Shown piece after piece: positions 47,048 through 57,595 of a DNA stretch of 64,000 bases. Made by a program: the position numbers and the translations under genes. The notes under the pieces were generated by a model that had not been told where the DNA came from, did no database searches, and saw only the letters and a program-made list of their open reading frames with translations. How positions within the stretch are numbered: the stretch's first letter is position 1; each line of letters starts with the position of its first letter. The DNA comes from Melastoma dodecandrum (lineage: Eukaryota > Streptophyta > Magnoliopsida > Myrtales > Melastomataceae). Location: positions 62,001-126,000 of the forward strand of contig JARUPY010000396.1 of the NCBI GenBank assembly GCA_029817715.1, read 5' to 3'.

Positions 47048-47060
47048 GGCTCTGATACCA
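47048..47060 (-). promoter_or_regulatory. primer-binding site, initiator tRNA-Met type
   Basis: The minus strand reads TGGTATCAGAGCC, the complement of initiator tRNA-Met, two bases from the LTR edge (TG at 47,063). It fixes the element direction as leftward. Confidence 0.85.
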
Positions 47061-47062
47061 CT

Positions 47063-48796
47063 TGAGAGGATATACCATTACACATTTCAGAAAAACAAGA
47101 TTGTATTTCATTTATAACAGAAGCGATTACAAAGTCGTTTATAAAACGAGTTCTCAATGTGTCTTTACTACAATGTCCACATAAAAAGGGTTAATAATGA
47201 ACGTCCAAGACTCCCTAGACCTGTCAAGCACACGCAACTCGTTAGCTAAGAACCAAGCACAACATGACATACTAACTCATCGTACTTCATACGATCTCTA
47301 ATTTGCGCAACTCAGACATCATATCTTGTTTCCTCACTTCAAGGTCGACTACTCGGCAAGTCATTAGGGCGGAAGTCCCTCCTTCACACCCTTCATCAAG
47401 TGCCTTGTATAGCAACCCACACCTGGGCATTCTCGACAATCGGTTTCGCATGTTTCAACCAAACCTTGAAGATTTCGGTCTCACCTCCCAACCTCCCAAC
47501 CTCCCAGCCGCCGGCAGAGTCGATTCTGAGATGTACGTCTCGCAGATTCCGACACTCATATGTCGCGATTCCGATAATCGTGTATCGCGGTTCCGACACT
47601 TCATGTGTCACGATTCCGATACTCGTGTATCGCGGTTCCGACACTTCATGTGTCGCGATTCCGACACTTAATGTGTCGCGATTCCGATACTCGTGCGTCG
47701 TGGTTCTGACACTTCATGTGTCGCGGTTCCGATACTCGTGTATCGCGGTTCCAACACTTGATGTGTCGCGGTTCCGATACTCATGTAACGCAATTCATGT
47801 ACTTTCATGTCTCTCTTACTCGTTGAACTTAGAAAGTTACCACGTTTCTTAACAATAGACACGATTGACACACGTATAATACCTTCAGAACGTCACTTCC
47901 TTTCTCATCAATCAATATAATCAACATATGTATATGCGTAAAGTCGCCTACTTTCTTTCTCCTCGTCTTCAAGCACTCACGTACGCACACAAAGTTACTT
48001 ACTTTTCTCACCCTCAACATCATCAACACGTAAACCACATATAAGCACGGAAAGCCCTTAAAGGCGTCACCTTTTTTTTCGTTCCTCATCGGACATGCAT
48101 ATATAACAATCACGAACTTACTGCAAATCATTCTCTAGTTTCATGTTGAAATGCTTATACACACATGTTCCAAAGGGTCATCACCCGTTTTTCCCATGCA
48201 TCCGACTTTCTTTGTCACACCCTCATACGTAACACGCACCATCACACATGATCCAAACCATAGAGTATACTCATCAACCTCAAGCAACATGAATATGGTC
48301 GTTCCTAGTGAAAACATGGTAAAGTCCGTACCTTTCTAACGATCCACCATTCCTCTCTTCTTCAAGCCTTCTTGCTACGGAACGCACCTCCTTGTCCTTT
48401 CCCTTCATGAATCTCCGTCCCTCTTCTTGTGTGGCACGCGGAAAGCCCCTTCGAGGTTGCCTTGTTGTCGGATCCTCCTTCCTCCTCCACGGCTTCCTCC
48501 CTCTTCTCCCCCGGTTCCTCCCTATTCTTCCCTTTCAAGTTTCTAGAGTGAAGGGATGTGATGGGGAATGTGTGGTCTCAGTGAGCCCCCATTTCCTTAA
48601 TATCTAATCACTTAATAGCATTTTTGTAATTTTATGATCGGGCTTATACTATTCATGCGGTCTCCCTTCCCATTTGGCCCGATTGTCTTTTCTATTTAAT
48701 TGGGATAAATCTTCCCTTCCTTCCCTTTTCCATCAGCGTATATATACACCAAGTCATTTTGAAAAAGGAAATTTCTTAAAATTTGAGAATGTTACA
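47063..48796 (-). repeat. 5' LTR of the LARD-like element (1,734 bp)
   Basis: Starts TGAGAGGATA and ends ATGTTACA on the plus strand. It carries the 22-23-bp minisatellite in shorter form at 47,545-47,790. A TATATATACAC box near 48,738 lies in a position suited to a promoter for the leftward transcript. Confidence 0.88.
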
Positions 48797-49039
48797 CATA
48801 GCCCCTCATATCAGCGATGTCACTTAATTGTCTAATATTGCCTACATGATAACGCTCCATAAGTTCCCCTTCATTGATGATTCTCACTTCAAATTACAAA
48901 GGCGTATAGTAGAAAATCTCAGAGCTGCGATACAAGCACTCATAACTTACCATGTTTTGCATATCTCAGTAGGTTCACTCCCATCGACAAACCAAACATG
49001 GTGCATGTTAGGCCCAACACGTGCGATCTGATGCATCGG

Positions 49040-50596
49040 AAGGACCGATATACTTTCACTAGTTTGGGCAGAGGGATATACAAATACAATTTGGGCTGCC
49101 AGTTGAAGGGGACCTCGTGATTGGATACACATCGGTTGATTTCATGGCAGTTTGTACAGAATTGTTGTTGTTCCACCTATCGGGAATCATAAAACAACAC
49201 GGATTAAGTTGAGCTGGCTAGCATCCACATTTGACGTGCTTCTCGATGATGTTACTGCTGATCAGGTAAGTGCATAAGCACACACAGGCATACGTCCTGT
49301 AGTTGATAGGAGCAATGCTTTTCCTGATAAGACATCATTTCGTACATAAAATGTGACTGCCTTTGTTTGAGGACTTCGAGGTAGTGAGCCGTTACAGTTG
49401 GGGATCTATCTGTTTAGCTTGGATATGCAGGAACTTCTGTCGGGTAGCTCACAAGGTTGCAGTTCAGGCAGCCGGCTGTCAAACATTGGTTCAAATATGG
49501 GCATGGACCCCTTTCCCCATATATCACCACTCAGTAAAGCGAGGAATAGTGTACGCCGCATGCCACTAGCACATCGATGGGGCAACCATTTCCAGACGAA
49601 TACGGTAGCCACGCATGCGTCGTCGTCATATAGAGATAAACAAAGTTTGGATCAGGTACATGCATCATTACTTCTTCGTCAGTAACACTTCCTGAATGAT
49701 GATGATCAGTAATTTTCAACTTTTTGGTTGTCTAGAATACCAAGATGGATGAAATTGTTTCGCTATTCCACGGTAGTGTTACCAGGGAAGATTGTCATGG
49801 CGTGCGAAGTTACTTGTGATATGTTTCTACATCGTTGAACGGCATCTACCGAATAGAGTGATCAGACAATTTGGAGACGACCAAATTGTGCCAAACAAAT
49901 TTGACACCGAAGCCAAACTTCATCAGATTGACTTGTGCAGTAAACAGATCGACAACTGGATACACATGCACCAGAAGTTTATTTAACTATGGAGTGATCG
50001 AAGAAATCATGTATTGCTACTTTCCTGGGAGTCCTCAAATGCCTTACCATACAATAAGTGGTATGCTCGTTTTAATCGTCCCCTCATCGGACATACCAAC
50101 ATCATGTTAGGCACAATGGTGAGCTTTATAACATTGTTTTCTACTTTGATTTACAGTTACTAATTACATTATCTTAACAGATAAACCGTATTAGGGATAT
50201 TCTACTTCGATCAGAAACGGAAAATGTTGCTTATTGAGTAGGATTTCGACTATATGTATTTAGACAATTCCTCAGTGATTACGTTCTTATGGATGTTTGG
50301 GAGGACATGGGGAGGTTCATGATGGTGATGATGAACGAGGTCAAGAAGGGCACCGACAAGGAGGGCGCCGAAAAGAGGAGGATGACCATCAAGAAGGACG
50401 AAAAGAAGAGGAGGAGGAAGAAGAAGTTGACCATCAACAAAGGCGCCAACAAGAGGAGGAAAACTCAATGGTTGACCAGCAGGAAGGTGCTGGCATGTTC
50501 AACTTTGATGACCTCCTTCTTCAGGATCATGAAGACGTGCCCGTCCTCACATGGCAGGGTGAGGATCATCATCATCCACTACAACCACGCATATAA
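49040..50596 (+). pseudogene. MAIN-like plant mobile domain pseudogene
   Basis: Blocks of a PMD protein occur in order across several frames. They are FGLPVEGDLVIGYTSVDFMA (about 49,090-49,150), RYSWGSICLAWICRNFCRVA with LVQIWAWTPFPIYHH (49,390-49,535), and ICFYIVERHLPNRVIRQFGD with LHQIDLCSKQIDNWIHMHQK (49,820-49,980). A low-complexity acidic/basic tail follows (QEGRKEEEEEEEVDHQQRRQ, to 50,596). Possible introns (GTAAGTGC at 49,265) separate blocks, but stops and shifts remain. MAIN/MAIL1 relatives act in the nucleus in silencing; many copies are transposon-borne. No terminal repeats were seen. It abuts the copia remnant. Confidence 0.75.
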
Positions 50597-50739
50597 ATAG
50601 GAGGAACGAGGCTAGATTTTCGCTTCCCAATCCAGATGAGAACCAGTCGATATCCCAATTGACTCAAGAAACACCTCAAGAATTACCAAAGATGTACGTG
50701 AGGAAGAAATGGCTCCCCAAATAGTTCCCAAACTATTCA

Positions 50740-51170
50740 GAACATGTTGTTGCTGTGATTGAGGAAACGAAGAATCTGGGAGAAATTTCTGCTTATGAGC
50801 TAATGGGTTCTCTTGAAGCACACGAAAGAAGAGTAAGTAAGTACTCAACTCCCGCTGAACAAGCCTTTCAAATGAAGTTAAATGTTTCAGAAAAGAAGTC
50901 GGAGCAGAAGGAGTGTACTGTGAACAATAGCAAAGAGTTTTATGGTCGTGAATGTGGAGGCCGTTCTCGAGGAAGAGTCAGAGGACGTACAACAAGCCAG
51001 TTCCGCAGTAGAGAAGACCATTCATAGAGTAGATCTGGAAATTCAGAAGGTAGTTGTTATATTTGTAGAAAAGCTGGACATGAGTCAAAGGATTGCTATT
51101 TCAAGTGCAAGAGATGCCGATTTCCAAATCATTTAGAACGAGATTGTTATTTTAAAGACAAGCAGTAGCA
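50740..51170 (+). pseudogene. copia gag with two zinc knuckles
   Basis: ISAYELMGSLEAHERRVSKY marks the end of the copia gag helical domain. After an Arg/Gly-rich linker (GGRSRGRVRGRTTSQFRS) and an in-frame TAG (51,025-51,027) come two intact CCHC knuckles, CYICRKAGHESKDC and CKRCRFPNHLERDC. The N-terminal half of gag is missing. Confidence 0.85.
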
Positions 51171-51329
51171 GCAGCCGCAGCAACATGTTTCTCAAAATTC
51201 GGTAAATTTTTCAAAAGAAGAAGAATCAAAGCAAGCTTTCTATTCTTTTTTCAGTGCAATGCAAGATATGGATGAAGTGTAGTTTTTCAATGTGAGATCG
51301 TTGACGAAAATGAGAAGAAGATCGTTGTA

Positions 51330-52330
51330 GTGAAGATGACGGCGAATAAATTATTCCCGCTGAAGATGAATTCGTTTTTGAATGTTGCATTGAAGAGTGA
51401 AGTTGTTGATGAAGCTCAGTTATGGCATCTGCGATATGGACATTTGAATCACAAGGGCCTAACGTTGTTGAGCGAGAAGAATATGGTCATAGGTATTCCA
51501 AAAATCCAGCCAGCAGCAACATGCATTTGTGAAAGATGTGTGTATGGGAAGCAACATCGTCTTCCTTTTCCCAATACCTCTTGGAGAGCTAATGCCCCTC
51601 TTGAGTTGGTGCATGCTGACATTTGTGGTCCAACCCAAACTCCAACGATCGATAACTTGAGATACTTTCTTTTATTTGTTGATGATTACACACGTGTGAT
51701 ATGGGTATACTTTCTTGAAAAGAAATCGGAGGCTTTTACTACTTTCTTGAGTTTCAAAGTGGATATCAAATAAAGACTTTGAGGCCAGATCGTGGAGGAG
51801 AATTCATTTACAAGCCTTTTCTAGATTATTGCAAGCAGCAAGGCATGCGGCGACAGCTTACTGTGAAGTACTCACCTAAGAGAATATCGTTGCTGAGAGG
51901 AAGAACAAGACTATTCTTGAGATGGCTTGAAGTATGCTCAAAGGCAAGGGTCTTCCGAATTCATTGTGGGCCGAAGATGTGAATACAACGGCATACATTC
52001 TTAATCGATCACCGACGAAAGTTGTTCAGAACAAGATGCCTTATGAAGCATGACATAAGAGGAAACCCGTGGTTGAACACTTGAAGGTATTTGGATGTGT
52101 TGCATATGCTCTTTTGACGAAGAAGAATGGAAAGTTTGATGATTAGAGTGAGAAGCTAATCTTTATTGGTTATAGTGAAGAATCAAAAGGTTATCGTTTG
52201 TTTGATCCAAAGACTAACAATCTAGTGATTTCAAGAGGTTTTATTTTCGATGAGAATGCAGCGTGGAAGTGGGAAAACGAGTCTTCTCAGACTCAACCAA
52301 TGTTTTCTTATCCTGAAGCACCACCAGTAA
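51330..52330 (+). pseudogene. copia GAG-pre-integrase and integrase
   Basis: LWHLRYGHLNHKGLTLLSEK and CICERCVYGKQHRLPFP give the H-H-C-C zinc site. The core has HADICGPTQTP (first Asp), FVDDYTRVIWVYFLEKKSEA and RPDRGGEF (second Asp); the glutamate stretch (VAERKNKTIL) is in another frame near 51,890. The C-terminal part (HLKVFGCVAYALLTKKNGKF, FIGYSEESKGYRLFDP) follows. Frameshifts near 51,775 and 51,880, and TGA at 52,051-52,053 where tryptophan is expected, disable it. Confidence 0.9.
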
Positions 52331-52869
52331 ATGCCTTCCTCAAATCTCACTGATACAGCAGTAGCTAGTTCCTCAAGAGTAAATTCAGAGAATGAAGATT
52401 ATGCTGATGATATGCCACCAAGGAGGTATCGCTCATTAACTGAAGTTTATGAGAAAGCTAACTTTGCACTTGCTACGTTTGAGCTGCAGAATTTCGAAGA
52501 GGCCACAAAAGAAGAAAAATGGAGAAATGCAATGAAAGAAGATATGTTTAGTATTGAGAAGAATGATACTTGGTGCCTAGTAGACCTTCCCAAAGAAAAA
52601 GAAGTAATTGGCTTAAAATAGGTATTCAAAACAAAGTTCAATGAGGATGGAAGTGTACAGAAGCACAAAGCTCGTCTCATAGCAAAGGGTTACTCAAAAT
52701 AGCCCGGAATTAATTTCACTAAAAAGTTCACTCATGCACCCAATCGCGAAACCTCATTCAAGTATGCGAAGTATTGGAATGGCAAGAAGTGTTGATGATC
52801 GAAGAAGCACGTCAGGATATCTTTTCTGTCTTGGAACAAAACCCGTCTCCTGGAGTTCGAAGAGGTAAG
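52331..52869 (+). pseudogene. copia RT start fused to RNase H by deletion
   Basis: The RT fingers are recognisable: ATFELQNFEEATKEEKWRNA, MKEDMFSIEKNDTWCLVDLP, then TAG (52,619-52,621) for tryptophan, VFKTKFNEDGSVQKHKARLI and TAG (52,700-52,702). After about 52,740 the sequence jumps to RNase H (RSVDDRRSTSGYLFCLGTKP, then VSWSSKR). The palm with YVDD is therefore deleted. An inserted LTR follows at 52,870. Confidence 0.85.
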
Positions 52870-54032
52870 TGTCACATCGAAAACGTATTCACCACCCAAG
52901 TGCGCGCGATCGTACAAATAATAGAGTTATCGTTCTCAAGAGGACTATTCTGAACTCCTACAAATTATTAAAATACGCTAAATCTCTATTATTCAACCAC
53001 GCGAGTTGAGAATCACTTAAACTAAGTGCAAAACTAAGAAAAACGAACAAGTAAATTGAGTTAAAACTCAAATGAGAAAAGCACCTAGGGCGACGATTTC
53101 ACCTCACAATTAATCGCAAGTCATATCTCAATCAATACACTTAAGATGATCTGGTTAATAATCTGGAATTCGATTATCTTCCTACGCCCCTCCCGAGGTC
53201 ATAAGAACGTACATCTCTGTAACTAATAATCACTCTATTCCTAAGTAGATTAACTATCGAGTGCCCCTTAAGAATCAATTCCAATTCGATTACCTAGTAC
53301 GATTGTGTATATTCCTATCCCGATCGTTAATAATCTTGTCTTTCGACCAAGTTTATCCTAGGTTATTCATGTTCCCGTGCTTAATCTAGGATTTCCCTTC
53401 CGAGTTCACCTAAATTCACTAATCAATTCTATTGGTGATCAGGCAATAAGAAAGCATTAAGAACGAATAGGAATAATCAGCATAAATCATCCAAAAGTGT
53501 CAAAAGAGATAAACCATTGACTAATTGTCAACATCCATCTTAACCTTAGGCAAAGAAAATTAGTTCATAACGAAAGTAAACGAGAACATCAATTCAATCT
53601 TAAACAACGAAAACGACAAAGAAAAACTAAAAGAAAAATAATCGGTCTGTCGACGGCTCCTTGTCACCAGCAACCTCCTAGGTCGACCCCCCTTAGCAAG
53701 ATGTGAATAAAATGTTTTTATAATCCTAAAAAAATAAACCTAGAGAATCTAAGAAAATCTAAAACATGAAGTACTTTTTTTTCTCCTTCGTGCAGCTTCA
53801 GGTCATACGTCGATCCAAATACTTTTCCCTTGCACAAAATCTTCGTAAATACGCCGAGATCCTCTTGTTTCCGTTTTTATCTTGAAATAAACCCAAAATT
53901 CGGCAGTATCCCAATTCTCGGGAATAATGTGAAATAATCAGAAATATTATGCAATAAACGCAATATTTCACAAATCTAACAAAATCTAAGTATGAAATTG
54001 CCCTAAATAACTCTACTTTCATAAAGTTATCA
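52870..54032 (-). mobile_element. solo LTR inserted in copia RNase H
   Basis: Begins TGTCACATCG and ends AGTTATCA, flanked by GTAAG (52,865-52,869) and GCAAG (54,033-54,037). Removing it restores the copia reading SSKR-QATVALSST, so both edges are exact. It is 1,163 bp, non-coding and shows no internal direct repeats, so a solo LTR is most likely. The minus-strand start TGATAACTTT suggests leftward orientation, but this is a guess. Confidence 0.8.
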
Positions 54033-54386
54033 GCAAGCTACTGTAGCGTTATCATCAACTGAAGCAGAATACATTGAGCAAATGAAGCAATTCGTGGAGT
54101 AGTATGGTTAAGAAGGTTATTGCTGGAGTTATAATAGAAGGTTGCTCATCCAACAACAGTATTCTGTGATAATCAGTCAGCCATTGCTATGATGAAGAAC
54201 CCCGTGTTTCATGCAAGGTCAAAGCATATTGAATTACGCCACCACTTTATCAGAGAAATGGTGATGAAGAATGGGATAATTATGGAGTTTATTCATACCC
54301 AGGATCAGCCTGTTGATGTTCTAACAAAGGCCATGAATTTAGAGAAGCTCGAGTTGTTCAAGAAGTTTCTAAAGATTACAAATTAA
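54033..54386 (+). pseudogene. copia RNase H C-terminal part
   Basis: QATVALSSTEAEYIE continues the domain broken at 52,869. After stops and a shift comes NPVFHARSKHIELRHHFIRE and FIHTQDQPVDVLTKAMNLEK, the conserved end of copia RNase H, stopping at 54,384-54,386. It lies just before the polypurine tract. Confidence 0.9.
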
Positions 54387-54393
54387 GAGGGGG
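54384..54393 (+). promoter_or_regulatory. copia polypurine tract
   Basis: AAGAGGGGG directly before TGTTAAATG, the LTR start at 54,394, as expected after copia RNase H. Confidence 0.8.
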
Positions 54394-54800
54394 TGTTAAA
54401 TGTCACATTAATTTGTAATCTCATTTAGTGCATTAAGTGTGTTAGTGGGGTGGGATAGGGTAGTGTTAATGGTATTGGTAGTGGGGTGTAGTTAATGACC
54501 TAATAACTATGGTAGAGTAAATGCTTTATCTATATCTATCCTAAGACACTATAAAAGGAGAAGCAATCTCCAAATGATGTAATAGAAAAAAGGGAGTAAC
54601 CGAAAGACTCTGGTCGTAAGAAAAGTGAAAGGCTTCGCAGGGCCGAAATATCCTCTCCAAATCTTCTTGTTCCATGTTTCTAGAAATACTTCGCTGTGTC
54701 GCAGAAGTTCCGCATAACCTTTCCTGTGATATAACAAAGCACCGCTTTTCAAACAATCCCAACATAATCGAGTCCACAGCTCTTCCGAGCTATGTTTTCG
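54394..54800 (+). repeat. copia 3' LTR (right end uncertain)
   Basis: Starts TGTTAAATGTCACATT. A TATA box (ACTATAAAAGGAG near 54,549) lies about 155 bp inside, as in copia LTR promoters. No matching 5' LTR exists in the window, so the end is not fixed. Confidence 0.65.
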
Positions 54801-54873
54801 GATACCGTTAGTTGAGAAACTATCTCCAAATTTATGGTAGTAAGATTTAAAATTTTAATTATGCACCCCCTAA

Positions 54874-55096
54874 TTCGAACTCTTAGAGTTCGATGAGTTC
54901 CAACCATCTGGCTCCTAGAGTTCGACTTCATGGGTATGCCATAGTGAAGTCGAACTGTTAGAGTGCGTGTGTGCTAGACCCAAGTCGAACACAAAAAAAT
55001 TGAAGTGTTGGGAGGGTGGGTGTCAGACCCGAGTCGAACTTTATGAGTTCGACTTTTCCTTCCCCTAAGGAAGTCAAACTCTATGAGTTCGAGTTC
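54874..55096. repeat. cluster of GAGTTCGAC dyad repeats
   Basis: Imperfect palindromes recur: TTCGAACTCTTAGAGTTCGA (54,874), CTAGAGTTCGACTTCA with its complement TGAAGTCGAACTGTTAG 25-30 bp later (54,915-54,973), GTCGAACTTTATGAGTTCGA (about 55,032) and GTCAAACTCTATGAGTTCGA (about 55,072). Each can form a hairpin. Function unknown. Confidence 0.7.
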
Positions 55097-56245
55097 CATC
55101 TGAGTACCAACAAAATGAAACATTCCAACTTTCTAAGTCCTTTTTATGAAATAAAAACATCAACACAACTCAATTGTCATTGGAAAGTACTCCATGCATC
55201 ATCCAACAAAAGAACAAAAGAAATCATCGAACAACACAAAAAACTTGAAAGGGGAGGTAACCACTTGAATAAATCTCGTCTGGCTCATAGATGAGGATTA
55301 TACCCTCAAAAAGGGTTGCTAGCTTGCCTGCAAGAGTTAAACATATAGTTTTCATTGTAATTGGTCTCCACTTGACTACAAATCCTTTTCTCTAAGGGTC
55401 CTCACCATTCAGCAAAGCTCTTATGCAGTAATGGGTACTTAGATGGGGCCAATACTTGGATTGTCGTGTTACAAGCATAGGTAAAGTAGCCTAACAAGAT
55501 GCAAAATGAATCTTAAGAAGTATAGCTAAAACTCATAGGTAAAGTAGCCAAATAGGATGCTTTGTTGGGTATGAGGGAAATGCATCTAGATTCGTAGAAG
55601 CAACATGGAGAGCTCCATACAATAGACAGAGCAACATTGGGGTTAAAGCTGTGGGGGGCCTTGGCCAGAGTTACACGCTCACACTAAATAGGCCCCCAAA
55701 CCTATCATAAACCATCATGAACATATGTTCCTACTACATAAAATAAATTTGGATAACAACTCGAGGTAGAACTCGAACTCTTCCTACATACCCCAACGTT
55801 TGTCGAATATACTGATGTCACTTAATCATAATTATGATCTTATATTGAGGGTTGAACTCAAGTCGGTCTTCATCCGGGGACTGAAAATAGAGAGGAATGA
55901 TATGGGCGTGACGGTTAGTTAAGAAATAAATATTTTCAACATGATTGACAAATGCACTTGAGGCAAATAAAAGCAGTTGACTGTGGAATTCCAGAATAAT
56001 AGAAATCCAAAGTAGACAATAAGTTGGGCTCAATGTAAAGTTGAAATATTAATCAAAGAAAAAATACCATATGCTCCCATGAAGCAGTTTTCTTTATCTT
56101 TGAGGCAGTCGGCCAGTCGTCAAATCCAATGTCACTTCCCTATGATGGGAAGCAGCAAAGATCTTTCGTCTAAGCGTGGTTATGCCATCCAATCGGCCAA
56201 AAGGGTTTGCCTACAAAGATAGAAGAATGAGGGTCCCACAACTTG
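55097..56245. other. intergenic, no gene supported
   Basis: Moderately AT-rich sequence with short open frames only (for example 55,818-56,033 minus) and no domain or repeat signature. It may include part of the hypothetical gene whose first exon is at 56,246-56,440, on the minus strand. Confidence 0.3.
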
Positions 56246-56440
56246 CTAAACCCAATAACAATAATATAAAGGGCTATGGGCTTGGTGTTTTCCCAGTAGA
56301 GTCATGTCTCCGTCATCGAGCGTGAGGGAGACGAGAAATGGGTTGTTGTGGACAGAAATGGCTATGAAGGTAGCAGCATCACCTGAGAAGTGGGGGCGAA
56401 CTTGAGGATTGACTTTCCTAGAGGCAGTTTGATGGGTCAT
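56246..56440 (-). CDS. hypothetical short exon or gene start
   Basis: A 64-codon minus-strand frame starts MTHQTASRKVNPQVRPHFSG and continues DAATFIAISVHNNPFLVSLT. Upstream on that strand is a TTTAAAAACCC box (about 56,555) and a CT-rich stretch, as at a plant promoter and leader. Downstream an open frame follows a possible TTTGTAG acceptor (about 56,215), but I found no clear donor. I do not recognise the protein. It may be a small gene, a first exon, or chance. Confidence 0.3.
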   Translation of the reverse strand: MTHQTASRKVNPQVRPHFSGDAATFIAISVHNNPFLVSLTLDDGDMTLLGKHQAHSPLYYCYWV

Positions 56441-56748
56441 GGATTAGATAAAGAATATTAATTGGGCGAAAAAGGTGCTGGAAGGCAAAGAGTTTTTTGG
56501 AGGTGAGAAATGATGAGTTTGAGGAAAGGTGAAGGACATCCCACCTCAAGGGTTTTTAAAAGGAAAAATGGAGTATACATATTTCTTACTGAAAATTTTG
56601 GGCCATAGGTACTAAATTAAAATTGGGCTTATCAGATTATGTCCATAAATAGATCCAGGCTTGATGTGTGGAGCTCGCTTTATTGTTACATACAATAGCC
56701 CATCATCGCTGTTTGGAGTTCATCTTTTGCCAAATGATCATAACCCAT

Positions 56749-57590
56749 TGTTCGCGTCGGAAACAGATCACGTTGGGAATACTTGACACAAACACTCACA
56801 GGCATTTGGATGTGGTCTCCAGTAAATGAAAATAGATGAAATATATTAATCAACGATGCTCAAAACAATGTCTTACAAATAAATTGAAAAGCTTACAGCA
56901 ATAAAAACAAATAAAGTTGATGAAGCGAACGGTGGTGACGCCGTAGACTTGCTGCTGGCGCCGTAGACTTGCGGATTGGAGTAGTGGAATTTGGCTTCTG
57001 GAGGGATGATGTATGGAGTATGGTCGAAGGTAGTGATGGATCTGGATGCTGGGTGGTAGAGTGGTGGCGGAGCTTTGGTGTCGAGGCTACGGTTACTCAC
57101 CAAGACGATGGAGTGAAGGCGGAGATTGGTTATCAGAGCTACGGTTGCTCACTCTGATAGTGGAAGTGAAGACCCTTGCGAATTCACCCAGATCGGGGTC
57201 TGAATCTAAACGCCTGTCAACTAAAACTATAAAACTAAAGGGTTGACGATCAATGCAAAGTACGTCTTGGTTTGATTGTCGTGTCTGACTAAGGAGGATC
57301 TTCTCCCTTTTATACTAAATCTTGATATGCCTGGTATGTTTGACACGTTCTTAGAGTATCTTCCCAGGTCGTGGTCCTCCTAACTGACTTTCGGAAATCT
57401 CGGCAACAAATTGATCCTGGTAGACATGGCGTTTACCAACGTCGTCTATCAGTTTGGGCTCCCGTAGACTTAGCGTCCTCCGTCATAGACTTAACACGAA
57501 TCCTCGTTTTCTCTTTGGTCTAATGGGCCATAGCACCACTCCGTATGGTCCATACTTAATTTAGGCCCAAAATATTGTGTCATGTCAATA
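56749..57590 (-). mobile_element. solo LTR related to the Tat element
   Basis: Starts TGTTCGCGTCGGAAACAGAT and ends GTCAATA. Target duplication CCCAT flanks it (56,744-56,748 and 57,591-57,595). It shares GGTTATCAGAGCTACGGTTG, GACTCACAGG-like, AAGCTTACAGC-like and GTCATGTCAA-like blocks with the LTRs at 24,279 and 35,357. It is therefore a diverged solo LTR of the same family. The final CA has become TA. Confidence 0.88.
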
Positions 57591-57595
57591 CCCAT

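Larger units (their letters stand above)
40960..48796 (-). mobile_element. large non-coding LTR element (LARD-like)
   Basis: Two homologous LTRs (40,960-42,885 and 47,063-48,796) enclose about 4.16 kb. On the minus strand the right LTR starts TGTAACATTC, a TGGTATCAGAGCC primer site adjoins its inner end (47,048-47,060) and a purine tract with AACGGGGGATGAA adjoins the left LTR. These ends are chromovirus (Tekay/Del)-like. No gag or pol motif is visible inside on either strand, so it fits a large retrotransposon derivative moved by a partner element. A target duplication was not found because the left LTR is damaged. Confidence 0.8.
50640..54800 (+). mobile_element. Ty1-copia remnant with internal deletion
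   Basis: Plus strand, in order: gag with two zinc knuckles, GAG-pre-integrase, integrase, the start of RT, then (after a deletion) RNase H, a polypurine tract and the beginning of a 3' LTR. No 5' LTR or primer site is visible, and the protease motif is absent. A foreign LTR (52,870-54,032) splits RNase H. The right end of the 3' LTR is not determined. Confidence 0.88.

Noticed and set aside
50289..50600. Lysine/arginine-rich 103-codon frame as a separate gene
   Set aside because: It overlaps, in another frame, the acidic tail of the MAIN-like pseudogene; both are low-complexity readings of one GA-rich stretch.
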